From CAIXSC01 sp046349855 (GTDB lineage: Bacteria > Planctomycetota > Planctomycetia > Pirellulales > Pirellulaceae): DNA of 64,000 nt. The stretch lies in the NCBI GenBank assembly GCA_046349855.1, contig JAXMBM010000020.1, forward strand, positions 44,757 through 108,756. The letters run 5' to 3'. Shown piece after piece: positions 8,743 to 17,720 of the stretch (positions are counted from its first letter, which is position 1; every line of letters starts with the position of its first letter). Below the pieces are notes generated by a model. That model was not told the DNA's origin, made no database searches, and was given only the letters and a program-made list of their open reading frames with translations. A program made the translations under genes and the position numbers.

Positions 8743-10071
8743 ATGGTGCGCAGCGTCTGGCTGGGGATCGTACTGATCGGACTCGGGATTTCGACCGTGG
8801 GGGCGCAGACTCGCGAGCAGAAAGTGCGGGGCGACAAGGCCAAGGTCGAGGCGGCAGGGTTCTGGATTTATAACGATCTGGCCCGCGGGTTGGCCGAGGG
8901 AAAAGCGTCCGGCAAACCGCTGCTCGTGGTCCTGCGGTGCGTGCCGTGCGAGGAATGTGTCAAGCTGGACGATGAGCTGATCGATCACGACGAGCAGCTG
9001 CGACCGTTGCTGGAGAAGTTTGTGCGGGTACGGCTCATCTCCACCAATGGGCTCGACCTGTCCCTGTTTCAATTCGACACCGATCAGTCGTTTGCCGTGT
9101 TCCTGCTGAACGCGGACGGGACGATCTACGGTCGGTTCGGCACGCGATCGGACCGTACCGAGTGGGTTCACGATGTGTCGCTCGAAGGGCTCGGGCAGGC
9201 ACTGGAAGGGGCGCTGGAGCTGCACCAGCGGTATCCGCAGGTGAAAGCGCAGTTGGCTGCCAAGCGAGGAGGGCCGCCGGATTTTCCCGTACCGGAGAGT
9301 TTTCCGACGCTCAAGGGCAAGTATGGGCCGCAACTCGATTATGAAGGCAACGTCGTCCGGAGCTGCATTCACTGCCATCAGATCGGGGATGCTCAGCGGG
9401 AATACTATCGGTCCCGTGGCGGAGCGATTCCCGAACAGGTCCTGTTCCCATTCCCCCATCCCAAGGCGATCGGGCTGACGTTGAATCCGCGGACTCGCGC
9501 AAACGTGGAACGAGTCGAGCCGGCGACACCGGCAGCGCAGGCTGGGATCGCCGCGGGCGACGAGATCCTGGAACTGGCCGGCCAGCCGCTGCTGTCGATC
9601 GCCGACATCCAGTGGGTACTGCACCACGCGTCCCCCGAGGGAGCGACGCTCACCGCCAAGGTGAAACGAGGGGCGGAAGAGCGCGAGTTGTCTCTGGTGT
9701 TGCCCGCCGGCTGGCGGCGCCGCGACGATCTGTCCTGGCGGGCGTCGTCGTGGGGGCTCCGCCGATTCGGACTGGGAGGCCTGTATCTGCGACCGCTGAC
9801 GGCCGAAGAACGGGCGGAACGGGGAGTGAAGGATGAACCGATGGCGCTCCGTGTTCACCATGTGGGGGCGTTTGCTCCGCACGACGGAGCGAAGCGGGCC
9901 GGGTTTCTCAAGGATGACATCATCGTGGAGTTTGCCGGCAGGCGCGATCTGCTGCGCGAGACCGATCTGCTGGCCTACACCCTGAATCAGGTCCCGCCCG
10001 GCTCTGCGATCCCGGTCAAAGTCGTACGTGGGGGAAAGCAACTGGAGTTGCAGTTGCCCGTTTCACGCTGA
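8743..10071 (+). CDS. Exported thioredoxin-fold / monohaem / PDZ protein
   Basis: 442 residues with a clean signal peptide (ending GISTVGA-Q) and an AAGGAGAG ribosome site. A thioredoxin-like part (about 35-150) carries the cysteines of CVPCEEC (66, 69, 72), not a plain CxxC active site. A single CIHCH motif (208-212) is a textbook haem c attachment site. Two PDZ-like modules follow (about 235-320 and 350-440; for example VEPATPAAQAGIAAGDEILEL). It should be periplasmic. A redox role linked to peptide binding or protein quality control is a guess. No protease domain is present. Confidence 0.75.
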   Translation: MVRSVWLGIVLIGLGISTVGAQTREQKVRGDKAKVEAAGFWIYNDLARGLAEGKASGKPLLVVLRCVPCEECVKLDDELIDHDEQLRPLLEKFVRVRLISTNGLDLSLFQFDTDQSFAVFLLNADGTIYGRFGTRSDRTEWVHDVSLEGLGQALEGALELHQRYPQVKAQLAAKRGGPPDFPVPESFPTLKGKYGPQLDYEGNVVRSCIHCHQIGDAQREYYRSRGGAIPEQVLFPFPHPKAIGLTLNPRTRANVERVEPATPAAQAGIAAGDEILELAGQPLLSIADIQWVLHHASPEGATLTAKVKRGAEERELSLVLPAGWRRRDDLSWRASSWGLRRFGLGGLYLRPLTAEERAERGVKDEPMALRVHHVGAFAPHDGAKRAGFLKDDIIVEFAGRRDLLRETDLLAYTLNQVPPGSAIPVKVVRGGKQLELQLPVSR

Positions 10072-10147
10072 GTCGAGTGGGTGGCCACGGGAATCGTTGC
10101 CGCCGACCGGATCGCAATCTGAATCCTTGCTTGCTGGCGGATGGCTC

Positions 10148-11089
10148 GTGGCCGTTGTCAAGAAATCTCATCAGTTACCGCGCCATTGTCCGCCGCTGGG
10201 ACTGCGCGTCGACCGCGTGGTGCAGGAAATGTGTGGCTGGCCACGGTCGCAGATCGTGGGACTGTTCGATGCGGGAGGCGTGCTGGTCAACGGTTGCCAC
10301 TGCGCGTTCCCGGGGCAGCGAGTCACGGCCGGCGAAGAGGTGCGGATCGTGTACGATCCCGACCGCCGCTACCATCCTGCGCCTCGTCCTCGACAGCGGC
10401 TGGGCTTCGATCTGGTGTTCGAAGACCGATATCTGCTGGTCGTGCAGAAGCCCGCCGAACTGCTGACGATCCCCACGCGGCGCGAGGAAGCCGATACGCT
10501 GGTGTCGCGCGTCGCGCGCTATGCCCACAGTTCGTCGTACGGCGGCGACGTTTTTCCCGCTCATCGACTCGATCGCGAGGTGTCCGGGCTGCTGGTCTTG
10601 GGGCGCACGGAACCGCTGACGCGGGCCCTGCGCGACCAGTTTGCCGCCCACAAGCCGGAACGGCTCTATGTGGCCCTGGTGGCAGGCCGCTGCACGGCGG
10701 AGTCCGGGACGTTTCGATCGCTGCTGGCGACGGATCGCGAGCTGAATCGGTTCTCGACCGAGGATGCGGACATTGGCCAGGAGGCGATCACGCATTACCG
10801 CGTGTTACGGCAGTTGACCGATACGACACTGGTGCAGATCTGGTTGGAAACCGGAAGACGGAATCAGATACGAGTTCATTTTGCCGAGGCCGGACATCCC
10901 GTGCTGGGAGATCCGCGGTACGAGCGGCGGCGAGCGGCTCACCGTCGTTGGCCGTATCGCCGAGTGGCTTTGCACGCCCGGCAACTTGGGTTCACTCACC
11001 CGGTCACTCGCAAGCAGATGCGTTTCTGTTCTCCGCTCCCGGCCGAAATGGAACAGTTCCTGGCCGACGAGCTGGCCGAACCGGCCTGA
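10148..11089 (+). CDS. RluA-family RNA pseudouridine synthase
   Basis: About 313 residues from the GTG at 10148. The frame is open back to 10028, but that stretch overlaps the previous gene and reads as non-coding. An S4 RNA-binding domain (about 15-75) precedes the catalytic domain. The catalytic motif is HRLDREVSGLLVLGRT, with the active Asp in HRLD and an E-V in place of the usual two variable residues and Thr. NQIRVHFAEAGHPVLGDPRY further on is also diagnostic. It isomerises uridines in rRNA or tRNA; which site cannot be told from sequence. It is probably transcribed with the upstream gene (76-bp gap). Confidence 0.88.
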   Translation: MAVVKKSHQLPRHCPPLGLRVDRVVQEMCGWPRSQIVGLFDAGGVLVNGCHCAFPGQRVTAGEEVRIVYDPDRRYHPAPRPRQRLGFDLVFEDRYLLVVQKPAELLTIPTRREEADTLVSRVARYAHSSSYGGDVFPAHRLDREVSGLLVLGRTEPLTRALRDQFAAHKPERLYVALVAGRCTAESGTFRSLLATDRELNRFSTEDADIGQEAITHYRVLRQLTDTTLVQIWLETGRRNQIRVHFAEAGHPVLGDPRYERRRAAHRRWPYRRVALHARQLGFTHPVTRKQMRFCSPLPAEMEQFLADELAEPA

Positions 11090-11608
11090 GTGCTCCGCCA
11101 CACGGGTGACGTCACTCGTACCGGGACGGCGTTCCCAGGTTCGCCAACTCGGCGAGCGGTGGGCGTCAGCCCACTGTTTCTTGAAGACGGGCCTTGGGGA
11201 AACGGGCCCTAGGGAAACAGGCCCTAGGAAAACGTTGGGAAACAGGCCTTGGGGAAACGGGCCTTGGGGAAACAGTGGGCTGACGCCCACCGCTCGCCGT
11301 CGTTCGCGGTTTTCTAGCGTCCTCGTACCTGGATTTTGCCTGCACCTCGGCGCTGGAAGAATGTTCCTGTCGTGTCGGACTCTTGTGCTACTAAGGGATT
11401 CGTGCGATTCGTGGTTGCCTTCGTGGTTAGGCCCGCCAGCGCGATCTCGCCGAGTCACGTACCGTGCTGCGGCTCTGCTTCGAGGTTGGTCAGCAGCGGA
11501 CGGAAAATCTGCGGTTGGTTTTCGGTCGCCGAGCACAACTTTGCTGCCGCGGCGGTGTTGACCTGGGGGGAAGGTATTCGAGGTGCCGGGCAGACTCAGG
11601 AGCAAGGT
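11090..11608. other. 519-bp intergenic region holding a long inverted repeat
   Basis: Between the pseudouridine synthase and the PQQ-type gene. It contains the 148-bp inverted-repeat structure at 11151-11298. The remaining 300 bp has no start codon with a ribosome site and no clear promoter. Confidence 0.6.
11151..11298. repeat. Perfect 30-bp inverted repeat enclosing a 15-bp tandem array
   Basis: Bases 11151-11180 and 11269-11298 are exact reverse complements over 30 bp (arm core GTGGGCGTCAGCCCAC). Between them, 11189-11273 holds five copies of a 15-bp unit (GGGCCTTGGGGAAAC and variants) plus one shortened unit. The arms could form a strong hairpin. It may be a dispersed planctomycete repeat or a MITE-like relic; no target duplication is visible. 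Confidence 0.85.
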
Positions 11609-12889
11609 ATGCGTCAAGTGATCAGTGGGACCGGGCGGCTGGCGTTGGGACTGGGGATCGTCTTGCTGGCGATGGAAGTGTCCGGAGCGGACTGGCCTCG
11701 GTTCCGCGGTCCCAACGGCGCGGCCGTGACGACCGAACAGGTCCCGGCCACCTGGGGCGATGAGCAGAATCTGGCGTGGAAAGTCCCCCTTCCCGGCCCC
11801 GGGAGCTCGAGCCCCATCGTCGTCGGCGACCGGATCTTTGTCACCTGCTATACCGGGTACGGAGCGGGTGCCGGAGGAGAGCTGAACCAGCTGAAACGTC
11901 ACCTGCTCTGCCTGTCGCTGAAGGACGGTTCCCGTCTGTGGGAACAGACCGTCACCGGGGGGCCGATCGAAGATGGTTTCTCAGGGTTTCTGCGGGAGCA
12001 CGGTTATGCCACCAGTACTCCGGTGAGTGACGGACAGCGGGTGTTTGTCTTCTACGGCAAGTCCGGGGTCATCGCCTACGATCTGGAGGGGAAGCAACTG
12101 TGGCAGACCAGCGTGGGGACGGGTTCGGCCGCCAATCGGTGGGGGTCGGGAGCCAGCCCGATCGTGTTCGAGAACCGCGTGATCGTGAACGCGGCGGCGG
12201 AGGGGCGAGCGATCGTGGCCCTCGACGCGGCGACGGGCCAGGAGGTCTGGAAGTCGCCGGCGGACAACATTTACCAGTCCTGGTCGACGCCGGTGCTGGT
12301 GGATGCGCCCGAAGGTCGCACGGAAATGGTGGTCAGTGCACCCTATGAACTTTGGGGATTCGATCCGGCGACCGGCAAGTTCCTCTGGTTTGCCGAAGCG
12401 ATCGAGGATCAGACCATCTGCGGCAGTCTCGTCGCCCGGGACGGCGTCGTCTATGCCGTGGGCGGTCGCGGCGGCAGCGCCGTGGCGGTGCGGGCTGGCG
12501 GTCGCGACGACGTCACCAAGACGCACACGGTGTGGAAAGGTTCGCTCAGCTCGTACGTCCCGTCGCCGGTCCTCGCAGGCGAACGGATCTTCTGCGTGAA
12601 TGAACGAGGAATCCTCGGTTGCCTCGGTTCCAAGGACGGCAAGCAGATCTTCCAGCAGCGTCTGCGAGACGCCGGTGGGATCTATGCGTCGCCGGTCGTG
12701 GCGGGCGACAAACTGCTGGTGGTCACGCGGCGCAACGGCACGCTGGTGGTTTCGGCCACGGGGCAGGGGGAACTGCTGGGAACGAACAAGTTCTCGGACG
12801 ACACCGATTTCAACGCCAGCCCGGCGATCGTCGGCGGTCGCCTCTTGCTCCGTTCCAACAAGGCCTTGTATTGCGTGAGTGCTCGTTAG
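11609..12889 (+). CDS. Exported PQQ-type beta-propeller protein
   Basis: 426 residues from the ATG at 11609, which has AGGAG upstream and opens into a signal peptide (LALGLGIVLLAMEVSGA). The mature protein begins with DWPRFRGPNGAAV, the usual N-terminus of planctomycete PQQ-like repeat proteins. Repeated blades of the form SSPIVVGDRIFV, VIAYDLEGKQLWQTSVG, and IVALDAATGQEVWKS point to a seven- or eight-blade propeller. No quinoprotein dehydrogenase catalytic residues or haem motif are evident, so it may be a scaffold and not an enzyme. Its stop overlaps the convergent pdxJ stop by 4 bp. Confidence 0.85.
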   Translation: MRQVISGTGRLALGLGIVLLAMEVSGADWPRFRGPNGAAVTTEQVPATWGDEQNLAWKVPLPGPGSSSPIVVGDRIFVTCYTGYGAGAGGELNQLKRHLLCLSLKDGSRLWEQTVTGGPIEDGFSGFLREHGYATSTPVSDGQRVFVFYGKSGVIAYDLEGKQLWQTSVGTGSAANRWGSGASPIVFENRVIVNAAAEGRAIVALDAATGQEVWKSPADNIYQSWSTPVLVDAPEGRTEMVVSAPYELWGFDPATGKFLWFAEAIEDQTICGSLVARDGVVYAVGGRGGSAVAVRAGGRDDVTKTHTVWKGSLSSYVPSPVLAGERIFCVNERGILGCLGSKDGKQIFQQRLRDAGGIYASPVVAGDKLLVVTRRNGTLVVSATGQGELLGTNKFSDDTDFNASPAIVGGRLLLRSNKALYCVSAR

Positions 12890-13659
12890 GACGCGGGGCC
12901 CGAGGATGCCTGGCCCGAGGATGCCGAGCCCAAGGATGCCTGCGGGGGACGAGACACCAGTTCTTTCATCTCCCGGACGGCGCGTTCCAGCCCGACGAAC
13001 AGGGCGCGACTCACGATCGCATGGCCGATGTTGAGTTCATGCATCTCGGGAAGGGCCGCAATCGGACCGACGTTCTGATAATTGAGGCCATGGCCGGCGT
13101 GCAGGCCCAGTCCGAGTTGCCGGATCTGGAGTGCCGCGGCCCGCAGTTGCGCCAGTTCGGCCGCGCGGGCTGCACCCCGCGCCAATGCGTACTGACCCGT
13201 GTGGAGTTCCACGGCTTGGGCGCCGAGTTCCGCGGCGGCCACGAGCTGTTCGGGAGACGGATCGAGAAACAGGCTGACATAGATGCCAGCCGCTCGGAGT
13301 TGCGCGACGGCGTCCGCGACCGCGGTCCGCTGGCGGACGATGTCGAGCCCGCCTTCGGTGGTGACCTCTTCGCGGCGTTCGGGGACCAGCGTGGCCTGGT
13401 CCGGCCGGACCTCGCAGGCGATCCGCAGGATGTCGGGATGGCAGGCGAGTTCCAGGTTGAGTTTGACCGAGACCGTTTCCCGCAGTAACCGCACGTCGCG
13501 ATCCTGAATGTGCCGGCGGTCTTCCCGCAGATGGACGGTGATGCCGTCGGCGCCGCCGAGTTCCGCCAGGGTAGCGGCCCACACAGGATCGGGTTCGTAG
13601 GTCCGTCGTGCTTGGCGCACGGTGGCGATGTGGTCGATGTTGACGCCGAGTTCAGGCAT
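12886..13659 (-). CDS. pdxJ: Pyridoxine 5'-phosphate synthase
   Basis: 257 residues. The start PELGVNIDHIATVRQARR, the internal GADGITVHLREDRRHIQDRD and VKLNLELACHPD, and the closing GHGLNYQNV and ELNIGHAIVSRALFVGL are diagnostic of PdxJ. It condenses 1-deoxyxylulose 5-phosphate with 3-amino-2-oxopropyl phosphate in the DXP-dependent route to vitamin B6, in the cytosol. After the usual end there is an extra tail of about 20 residues rich in Ser, Gly and Ala with a repeated SSGxAS pattern. It is the last gene of the minus-strand cluster, 159 bp after the RFAP-synthase-like gene. Confidence 0.95.
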   Translation of the reverse strand: MPELGVNIDHIATVRQARRTYEPDPVWAATLAELGGADGITVHLREDRRHIQDRDVRLLRETVSVKLNLELACHPDILRIACEVRPDQATLVPERREEVTTEGGLDIVRQRTAVADAVAQLRAAGIYVSLFLDPSPEQLVAAAELGAQAVELHTGQYALARGAARAAELAQLRAAALQIRQLGLGLHAGHGLNYQNVGPIAALPEMHELNIGHAIVSRALFVGLERAVREMKELVSRPPQASLGSASSGQASSGPAS

Positions 13660-13818
13660 GGAGAGAAGGATGGTGTGGAGGTGAAGGAAGGTAACAAGGT
13701 GCGACGCGCCGCTCGCGACGCGCTCGGCGAGCGGTGTCCTTCGGGGACCTGGCCCCAGGGTGGCGGTTCACGGAGAGACGGCCCACAGTGAAACGGCCCA
13801 CGACGCGGTGGGCCGGCT

Positions 13819-14859
13819 TCATTCGGTAAGGACCGTCGCTCCGAGGTTGTCGGCGGCGGTGATCACGATATCGAGTGGGTCGTCCCAGGAGGCCGCCAGG
13901 GACGAGGCGAATTGTCGCGCGCCGCTGTCGTGAGGCAAGATGGCAAACAGCGTCGGACCCCAGGAACTCTGCCCCACTCCCGCCACTCCGGATTGCCGAA
14001 TACGGTCCACGAGTGCGGTCAGACACGGGCCGTTGAACGGGCCTCCCTGCAGGGGCGCAAAGCAGCTGCCCGCCAGCACGCCATATTCGTAGACCGCCTG
14101 ACTGAACTCGGCAAAATCCTCGGCGGCTGCTGCCGGGACGATTCGTTGTTCCGCCAAGCGGATCAATTCCGCAGTCACTGTCGGAGGTACGGGCGGCAGG
14201 CTGGCGAATGCCTGGCGTTCGGCCGAGCCATGCAGCCCGCAGGGACTGGCCGGGCGCACCAAGACGAATCGCCAGTCGGCTGGCAGGGGCACGCGACGTC
14301 CCAGGGGGGACAACACGTCGCCCGGGAGCTTGCCGGGTTCGACAAGCAGACCGCCCTGCGAGAATCCGTAGGCTCCGATCGCCGACCGCAGTCCCCGCCC
14401 CGAGCTGACTGCCAATTCGTGCGGCGAGACGTTCGTTCGTCCACAGAAGCGGAACAGGCAGGTGGCGACGGCGAGTCCCAACTGGGTGCCGGTACCGAGT
14501 CCCACGTGGGGAGGCGGGGCGGCGAGCACTTGCCAGCGCAGGGGAGGGAGCGGGCCGGCGTCCTGGTGTTGCTGCCAGTGGGCCACGAAATCGGCAATCC
14601 GATTGGCCAACGGGCCCGTGAGCTGCGTCTGGTCGCTGCGTTCGGCGACCAGCGTCAATCCCGGCTCGCGCACCATCCAGCCGACGCCGCCGAATTGGCG
14701 ACCGGCCTGCCCCCAGGAAAACAGGCCACAGTGCAGTCGGCTGGCGGTCTGGACCGTGACGCGGTGAACGGAGGCGGGGCTGGTCGACGCCTTGCCGGTA
14801 CTCTCGGCCGAGGAGGCTGGCCGGGGAGCGGTGGAGGAACGAGACGACGAGGGACTCAT
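13819..14859 (-). CDS. Beta-ribofuranosylaminobenzene 5'-phosphate synthase-like GHMP-family protein
   Basis: 346 residues. After a Ser/Ala-rich N-terminal extension of about 30 residues the protein reads VTVQTASRLHCGLF and then FGGVGWMVREPG. The PPPHVGLGTGTQLGLAVA stretch is the GHMP-type nucleotide or phosphate loop. GVGQSSWGPTLFAI near the C-terminus is typical of the family. RFAP synthase joins PRPP and p-aminobenzoate, the first committed step of tetrahydromethanopterin (H4MPT) synthesis. The start overlaps the DUF447 stop by 4 bp (ATGA), so the two are translationally coupled. The pabA and pabB genes nearby would supply p-aminobenzoate, supporting the assignment. Confidence 0.85.
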   Translation of the reverse strand: MSPSSSRSSTAPRPASSAESTGKASTSPASVHRVTVQTASRLHCGLFSWGQAGRQFGGVGWMVREPGLTLVAERSDQTQLTGPLANRIADFVAHWQQHQDAGPLPPLRWQVLAAPPPHVGLGTGTQLGLAVATCLFRFCGRTNVSPHELAVSSGRGLRSAIGAYGFSQGGLLVEPGKLPGDVLSPLGRRVPLPADWRFVLVRPASPCGLHGSAERQAFASLPPVPPTVTAELIRLAEQRIVPAAAAEDFAEFSQAVYEYGVLAGSCFAPLQGGPFNGPCLTALVDRIRQSGVAGVGQSSWGPTLFAILPHDSGARQFASSLAASWDDPLDIVITAADNLGATVLTE

Positions 14860-15419
14860 GGCGAGTGCTCCCCGACAAACTCGGCCAGCACGGCAAACGC
14901 ACGCTGCTCCTGTTCACCGGCCGTCTTGTCCACGATGGTGCGCAGGCGCGCGAATTCCTGCTGGAGGTATTCGGCTGGGAGCAGGTGGACGCGGGTGGCG
15001 AGGATGGCGGCTTCCAGTACGGCGTGCTTGGCCCGATTGAATCCCAGGAAGTCGCGGACGGTACCCTGCCGTTCCACGCGGCAGGTGAACCGCATCCGCG
15101 GCTCGGTCGGGTCGCACTCGATGACTCGCAACGCATACCAGCGGCAGGTGTCGACCAGACGCGGCACCGGAAAGTCATCCACCGGCGTGCAGGCCGGGTC
15201 GCCCGCCAGCCGATCGATGGCGGCCCGCGCCAGCAGTTCGCAGTCGTCGGTCACGTGAAACACGCCGACCCCGGTGCGCTGCAGGTTCTGGCAGGTGGTG
15301 GCCGTCGCGAAGGGACGCAGCGTCAACTGGGTCCACGACGGATCGACCTGAGGCCCCATGGGAGCCACGTTGGTTGTACCGTCGGCGTTCTTCGTCGTCA
15401 CCAGTCCTTCCACAATCAT
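14856..15419 (-). CDS. DUF447 family protein of the H4MPT gene set
   Basis: 187 residues. The N-terminus (IVEGLVTTKNADGTTNVAPMGPQVD) and the following TLRPFATATTCQNLQ and GVFHVTDDCELLARAAI match the DUF447 family, which has a flavin-reductase-like split-barrel fold. Members sit in methanogen and C1-metabolism clusters of methylotrophs and planctomycetes. The reaction is not established. Coupling to the RFAP-synthase-like gene by an ATGA overlap supports a role in methanopterin synthesis. A second helical part (residues 110-185) ends EFVGEHSP. Confidence 0.85.
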   Translation of the reverse strand: MIVEGLVTTKNADGTTNVAPMGPQVDPSWTQLTLRPFATATTCQNLQRTGVGVFHVTDDCELLARAAIDRLAGDPACTPVDDFPVPRLVDTCRWYALRVIECDPTEPRMRFTCRVERQGTVRDFLGFNRAKHAVLEAAILATRVHLLPAEYLQQEFARLRTIVDKTAGEQEQRAFAVLAEFVGEHSP

Positions 15420-15540
15420 ATGGCTATCGTGGCACAGGCCTCCCGCGGGGAAAAGCCCGGATCGAACCGTGGTGAGCGGCCTGCCACACGGCTGTTCCCG
15501 CGGCGCCGCCTGGTCGAGTTCATTCGTGGGACGATCGCGA

Positions 15541-16200
15541 TCAGAAGGTTACGGGGCGGTCTGGCAAGGGAGTCGCCGTCGATGCGGGGGGGGCCTCGTC
15601 GTCTGCCGATGGCAACGGGTCCGGCAGAGCCAGTCCCGCGATCCGCAGGAAATTGGCGAGCAGGGGAAAACCGTATTCGGTGAGGACGGACTCGGGATGA
15701 AACTGGACGCCGAACACCGGAAAGCGCCGGTGGGCCAGCGCCATGATCGTGCCGTCGTCGGTCCAGGCCGTAGCGATCAGCTCGGCGGGCCAAGGGGTCG
15801 GAGCGGCGACCAGCGAGTGGTAGCGACCCACGAGGAAGCTTGGAGGGAGTCCGGCGAAGAGTCCCTGTCGGTCATGCCGAATCCGGCTGGCTCGCCCATG
15901 GACACTCTCCCGCGCGCGGACGATCTGGCCGCCCCAGGCGGCGGCGATGGTCTGATGGCCCAGGCAGACGCCCAGCAGAGGTATCGTTTCGGCGAAGTGG
16001 CGGACGATCGCCAGCGATTGTCCCGCCTCCGCCGGCCCGCACGGCCCGGGAGAAATGACGATGGCCTGGGGACGCCAGTGTGCGACATCGGACACGGTCA
16101 AGGCGTCATTGCGCACAACCTCCGTGGCTTGCCCGAGGCGGCGGAAATAACGTGCCAGGTTGTGCACGAAGCTGTCGTAGTTGTCGACCAGCAGGATCAA
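15541..16200 (-). CDS. pabA: Aminodeoxychorismate/anthranilate synthase glutaminase subunit
   Basis: 219 residues, a class I glutamine amidotransferase. The nucleophile Cys is in LLGVCLGHQTIAAAWGG, the oxyanion region in VISPGPCGPAEAG, and the catalytic His and Glu in FGVQFHPESVLTEYG. It supplies ammonia to the chorismate-binding subunit encoded 34 bp upstream. Because that partner has the PIKGT signature of PabB, this copy most likely makes aminodeoxychorismate, though PabA and TrpG cannot be separated on this subunit alone. The last 20 residues are a disordered tail rich in Pro, Ser and Ala. Confidence 0.92.
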   Translation of the reverse strand: MILLVDNYDSFVHNLARYFRRLGQATEVVRNDALTVSDVAHWRPQAIVISPGPCGPAEAGQSLAIVRHFAETIPLLGVCLGHQTIAAAWGGQIVRARESVHGRASRIRHDRQGLFAGLPPSFLVGRYHSLVAAPTPWPAELIATAWTDDGTIMALAHRRFPVFGVQFHPESVLTEYGFPLLANFLRIAGLALPDPLPSADDEAPPASTATPLPDRPVTF

Positions 16201-16234
16201 ACCAGGAGTTCCAATAGAGGGACGGGGCCGGGCA

Positions 16235-17653
16235 TCAATCGGTCAGGGCGCGGAGCAGGCCGGCCGCCTTGTGCCAGGTTTCTTCATACTCCCGCTGCGG
16301 GTCGGACGGGGCCACGATCCCGCCTCCGACGGGGAACTGCCACCAGCCGCGCCCGGCGGTGATGGTCCGGATGAGGATACTCAAGTCGAGTGTGCCATCA
16401 AACCCGAGGTAGCCCAGGGAACCGCAGTAGGGTCCCCGAGCGGTCGGCTCCAGTTCGGCGATGATCTCCATCGCCCGCACTTTGGGAGCGCCGGTGATCG
16501 AGCCGCCGGGAAACGCCCGGCTCAGCAGGCTCAGCGGCGACTGCTCCGCCGCCAGTTCGCCCCGCACCACCGACACCAGGTGTTGGACGTATTCATAGAC
16601 TTCCAGGCCACACAACTGCGTCACTCGAACGCTGTCGGGGAGGCACACCGACGACAGGTCGTTGCGCAGCAGGTCGACGATCATGACGTTTTCCGCGCGA
16701 TCCTTCTCGCTGGCCAGCAGTTCGTCCCCGGTAAACAGATCGGCCTCGGGGCTGCGGCTGCGGCGTCGAGTTCCTTTGATTGGTCGCGCTTCGACCTGCC
16801 GCCCGCGCACCTGGATGAAGCGTTCCGGCGAGGCACTCACGACCTGGAACGTGCCGGTGTCGAAATAGCCGGCAAAGGGGGCCGGATTGCGTTGGCGCAG
16901 CCGCTGGTACAAGGTCACGGCATCGGTGGTCGCGGGGCAGAGCAGTCGCTGCGATAGATTGACCTGAAAGATGTCGCCCGCCCGGATGTACTCGACCGCG
17001 CAGCGCACGGCCTCCAGGTAGCCGGCATGGGTGAAATTGCTGGTCAGGCCGATCGCGCCGGGAACCGGGTACTGCGGGGCGAGGTCCGAACGGGACAGCG
17101 GGGGCGGACCGGACGCGACAGGGAGCGGGCGGGGGACGGCCGATTCCGGTCGCGCCAGCCAACTTAAAAATTGATTCCGCCGCTCCTCGGCGCGGGTCCG
17201 CCGTGCGGTCTCCGTGGTGGCGGGAAAGCCGTGCGAGACGATCCAGGCTTCGCGTTGCTGGTGGTCGAAAGCCACGACCACGTCGTACAGTCCGACCGCC
17301 AGCGCCGGAAAGCCGAACTCGTCGTGGGGTGGAGCCGGCAGTCGTTCCAGCGACCGCCCCAGTTCGTACGCGAACACACCGGCCGCTCCTCCCTGGAAGG
17401 GCGGGAGACCGGGCACCGTGGTCGCTGGCCAGCGATTCCATTCGGCCGCCAGCTGCGGCAGCACGTCGGCGTCGCTTACCGGCACCTCCAGGTAAGCGAA
17501 CGGGTCGGCGGTCACGAACGAATAGCGTCCGCGATCTCCGCCCGGCGTGGCGCTGTCGAGGAACAGGACGTGCGGTCGGTCTACCAGCCGCCGCCAGACC
17601 TCGGCGGGATTCAGGGATAAGAGAAGCGGTGTGACGAGGGGCTGGGGATACAC
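16235..17653 (-). CDS. pabB: Aminodeoxychorismate synthase component I
   Basis: About 472 residues from a GTG at 17653. The frame is open to 17956 but that extension lies over the end of the DHPS-like gene, so I reject it; no strong ribosome site marks the GTG. The N-terminal regulatory-like part (FLDSATPGGDRGRYSFVTADP) precedes the chorismate-binding domain. That domain shows GDIFQVNLSQRL, ARPIKGTRRRS, IVDLLRNDLS and PGGSITGAPKVRAMEII. PIKGT contains the catalytic Lys of PabB, where TrpE has PIAGT, so the product should be 4-amino-4-deoxychorismate. A PabC lyase, needed to reach p-aminobenzoate, is not in the window. Confidence 0.9.
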   Translation of the reverse strand: MYPQPLVTPLLLSLNPAEVWRRLVDRPHVLFLDSATPGGDRGRYSFVTADPFAYLEVPVSDADVLPQLAAEWNRWPATTVPGLPPFQGGAAGVFAYELGRSLERLPAPPHDEFGFPALAVGLYDVVVAFDHQQREAWIVSHGFPATTETARRTRAEERRNQFLSWLARPESAVPRPLPVASGPPPLSRSDLAPQYPVPGAIGLTSNFTHAGYLEAVRCAVEYIRAGDIFQVNLSQRLLCPATTDAVTLYQRLRQRNPAPFAGYFDTGTFQVVSASPERFIQVRGRQVEARPIKGTRRRSRSPEADLFTGDELLASEKDRAENVMIVDLLRNDLSSVCLPDSVRVTQLCGLEVYEYVQHLVSVVRGELAAEQSPLSLLSRAFPGGSITGAPKVRAMEIIAELEPTARGPYCGSLGYLGFDGTLDLSILIRTITAGRGWWQFPVGGGIVAPSDPQREYEETWHKAAGLLRALTD

Positions 17654-17720
17654 GACGGATGGCCCGGAGGCGAACGGGTGGGTCAGCGGTTGGTGGCGAA
17701 AGGTCGGTCGGTGGAGGGAA

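Noticed and set aside
13697..13818. Possible second copy of the 11151 repeat arm (GGCGAGCGGTG near 13719)
   Set aside because: Only about 11 bp match and there is no opposite arm.
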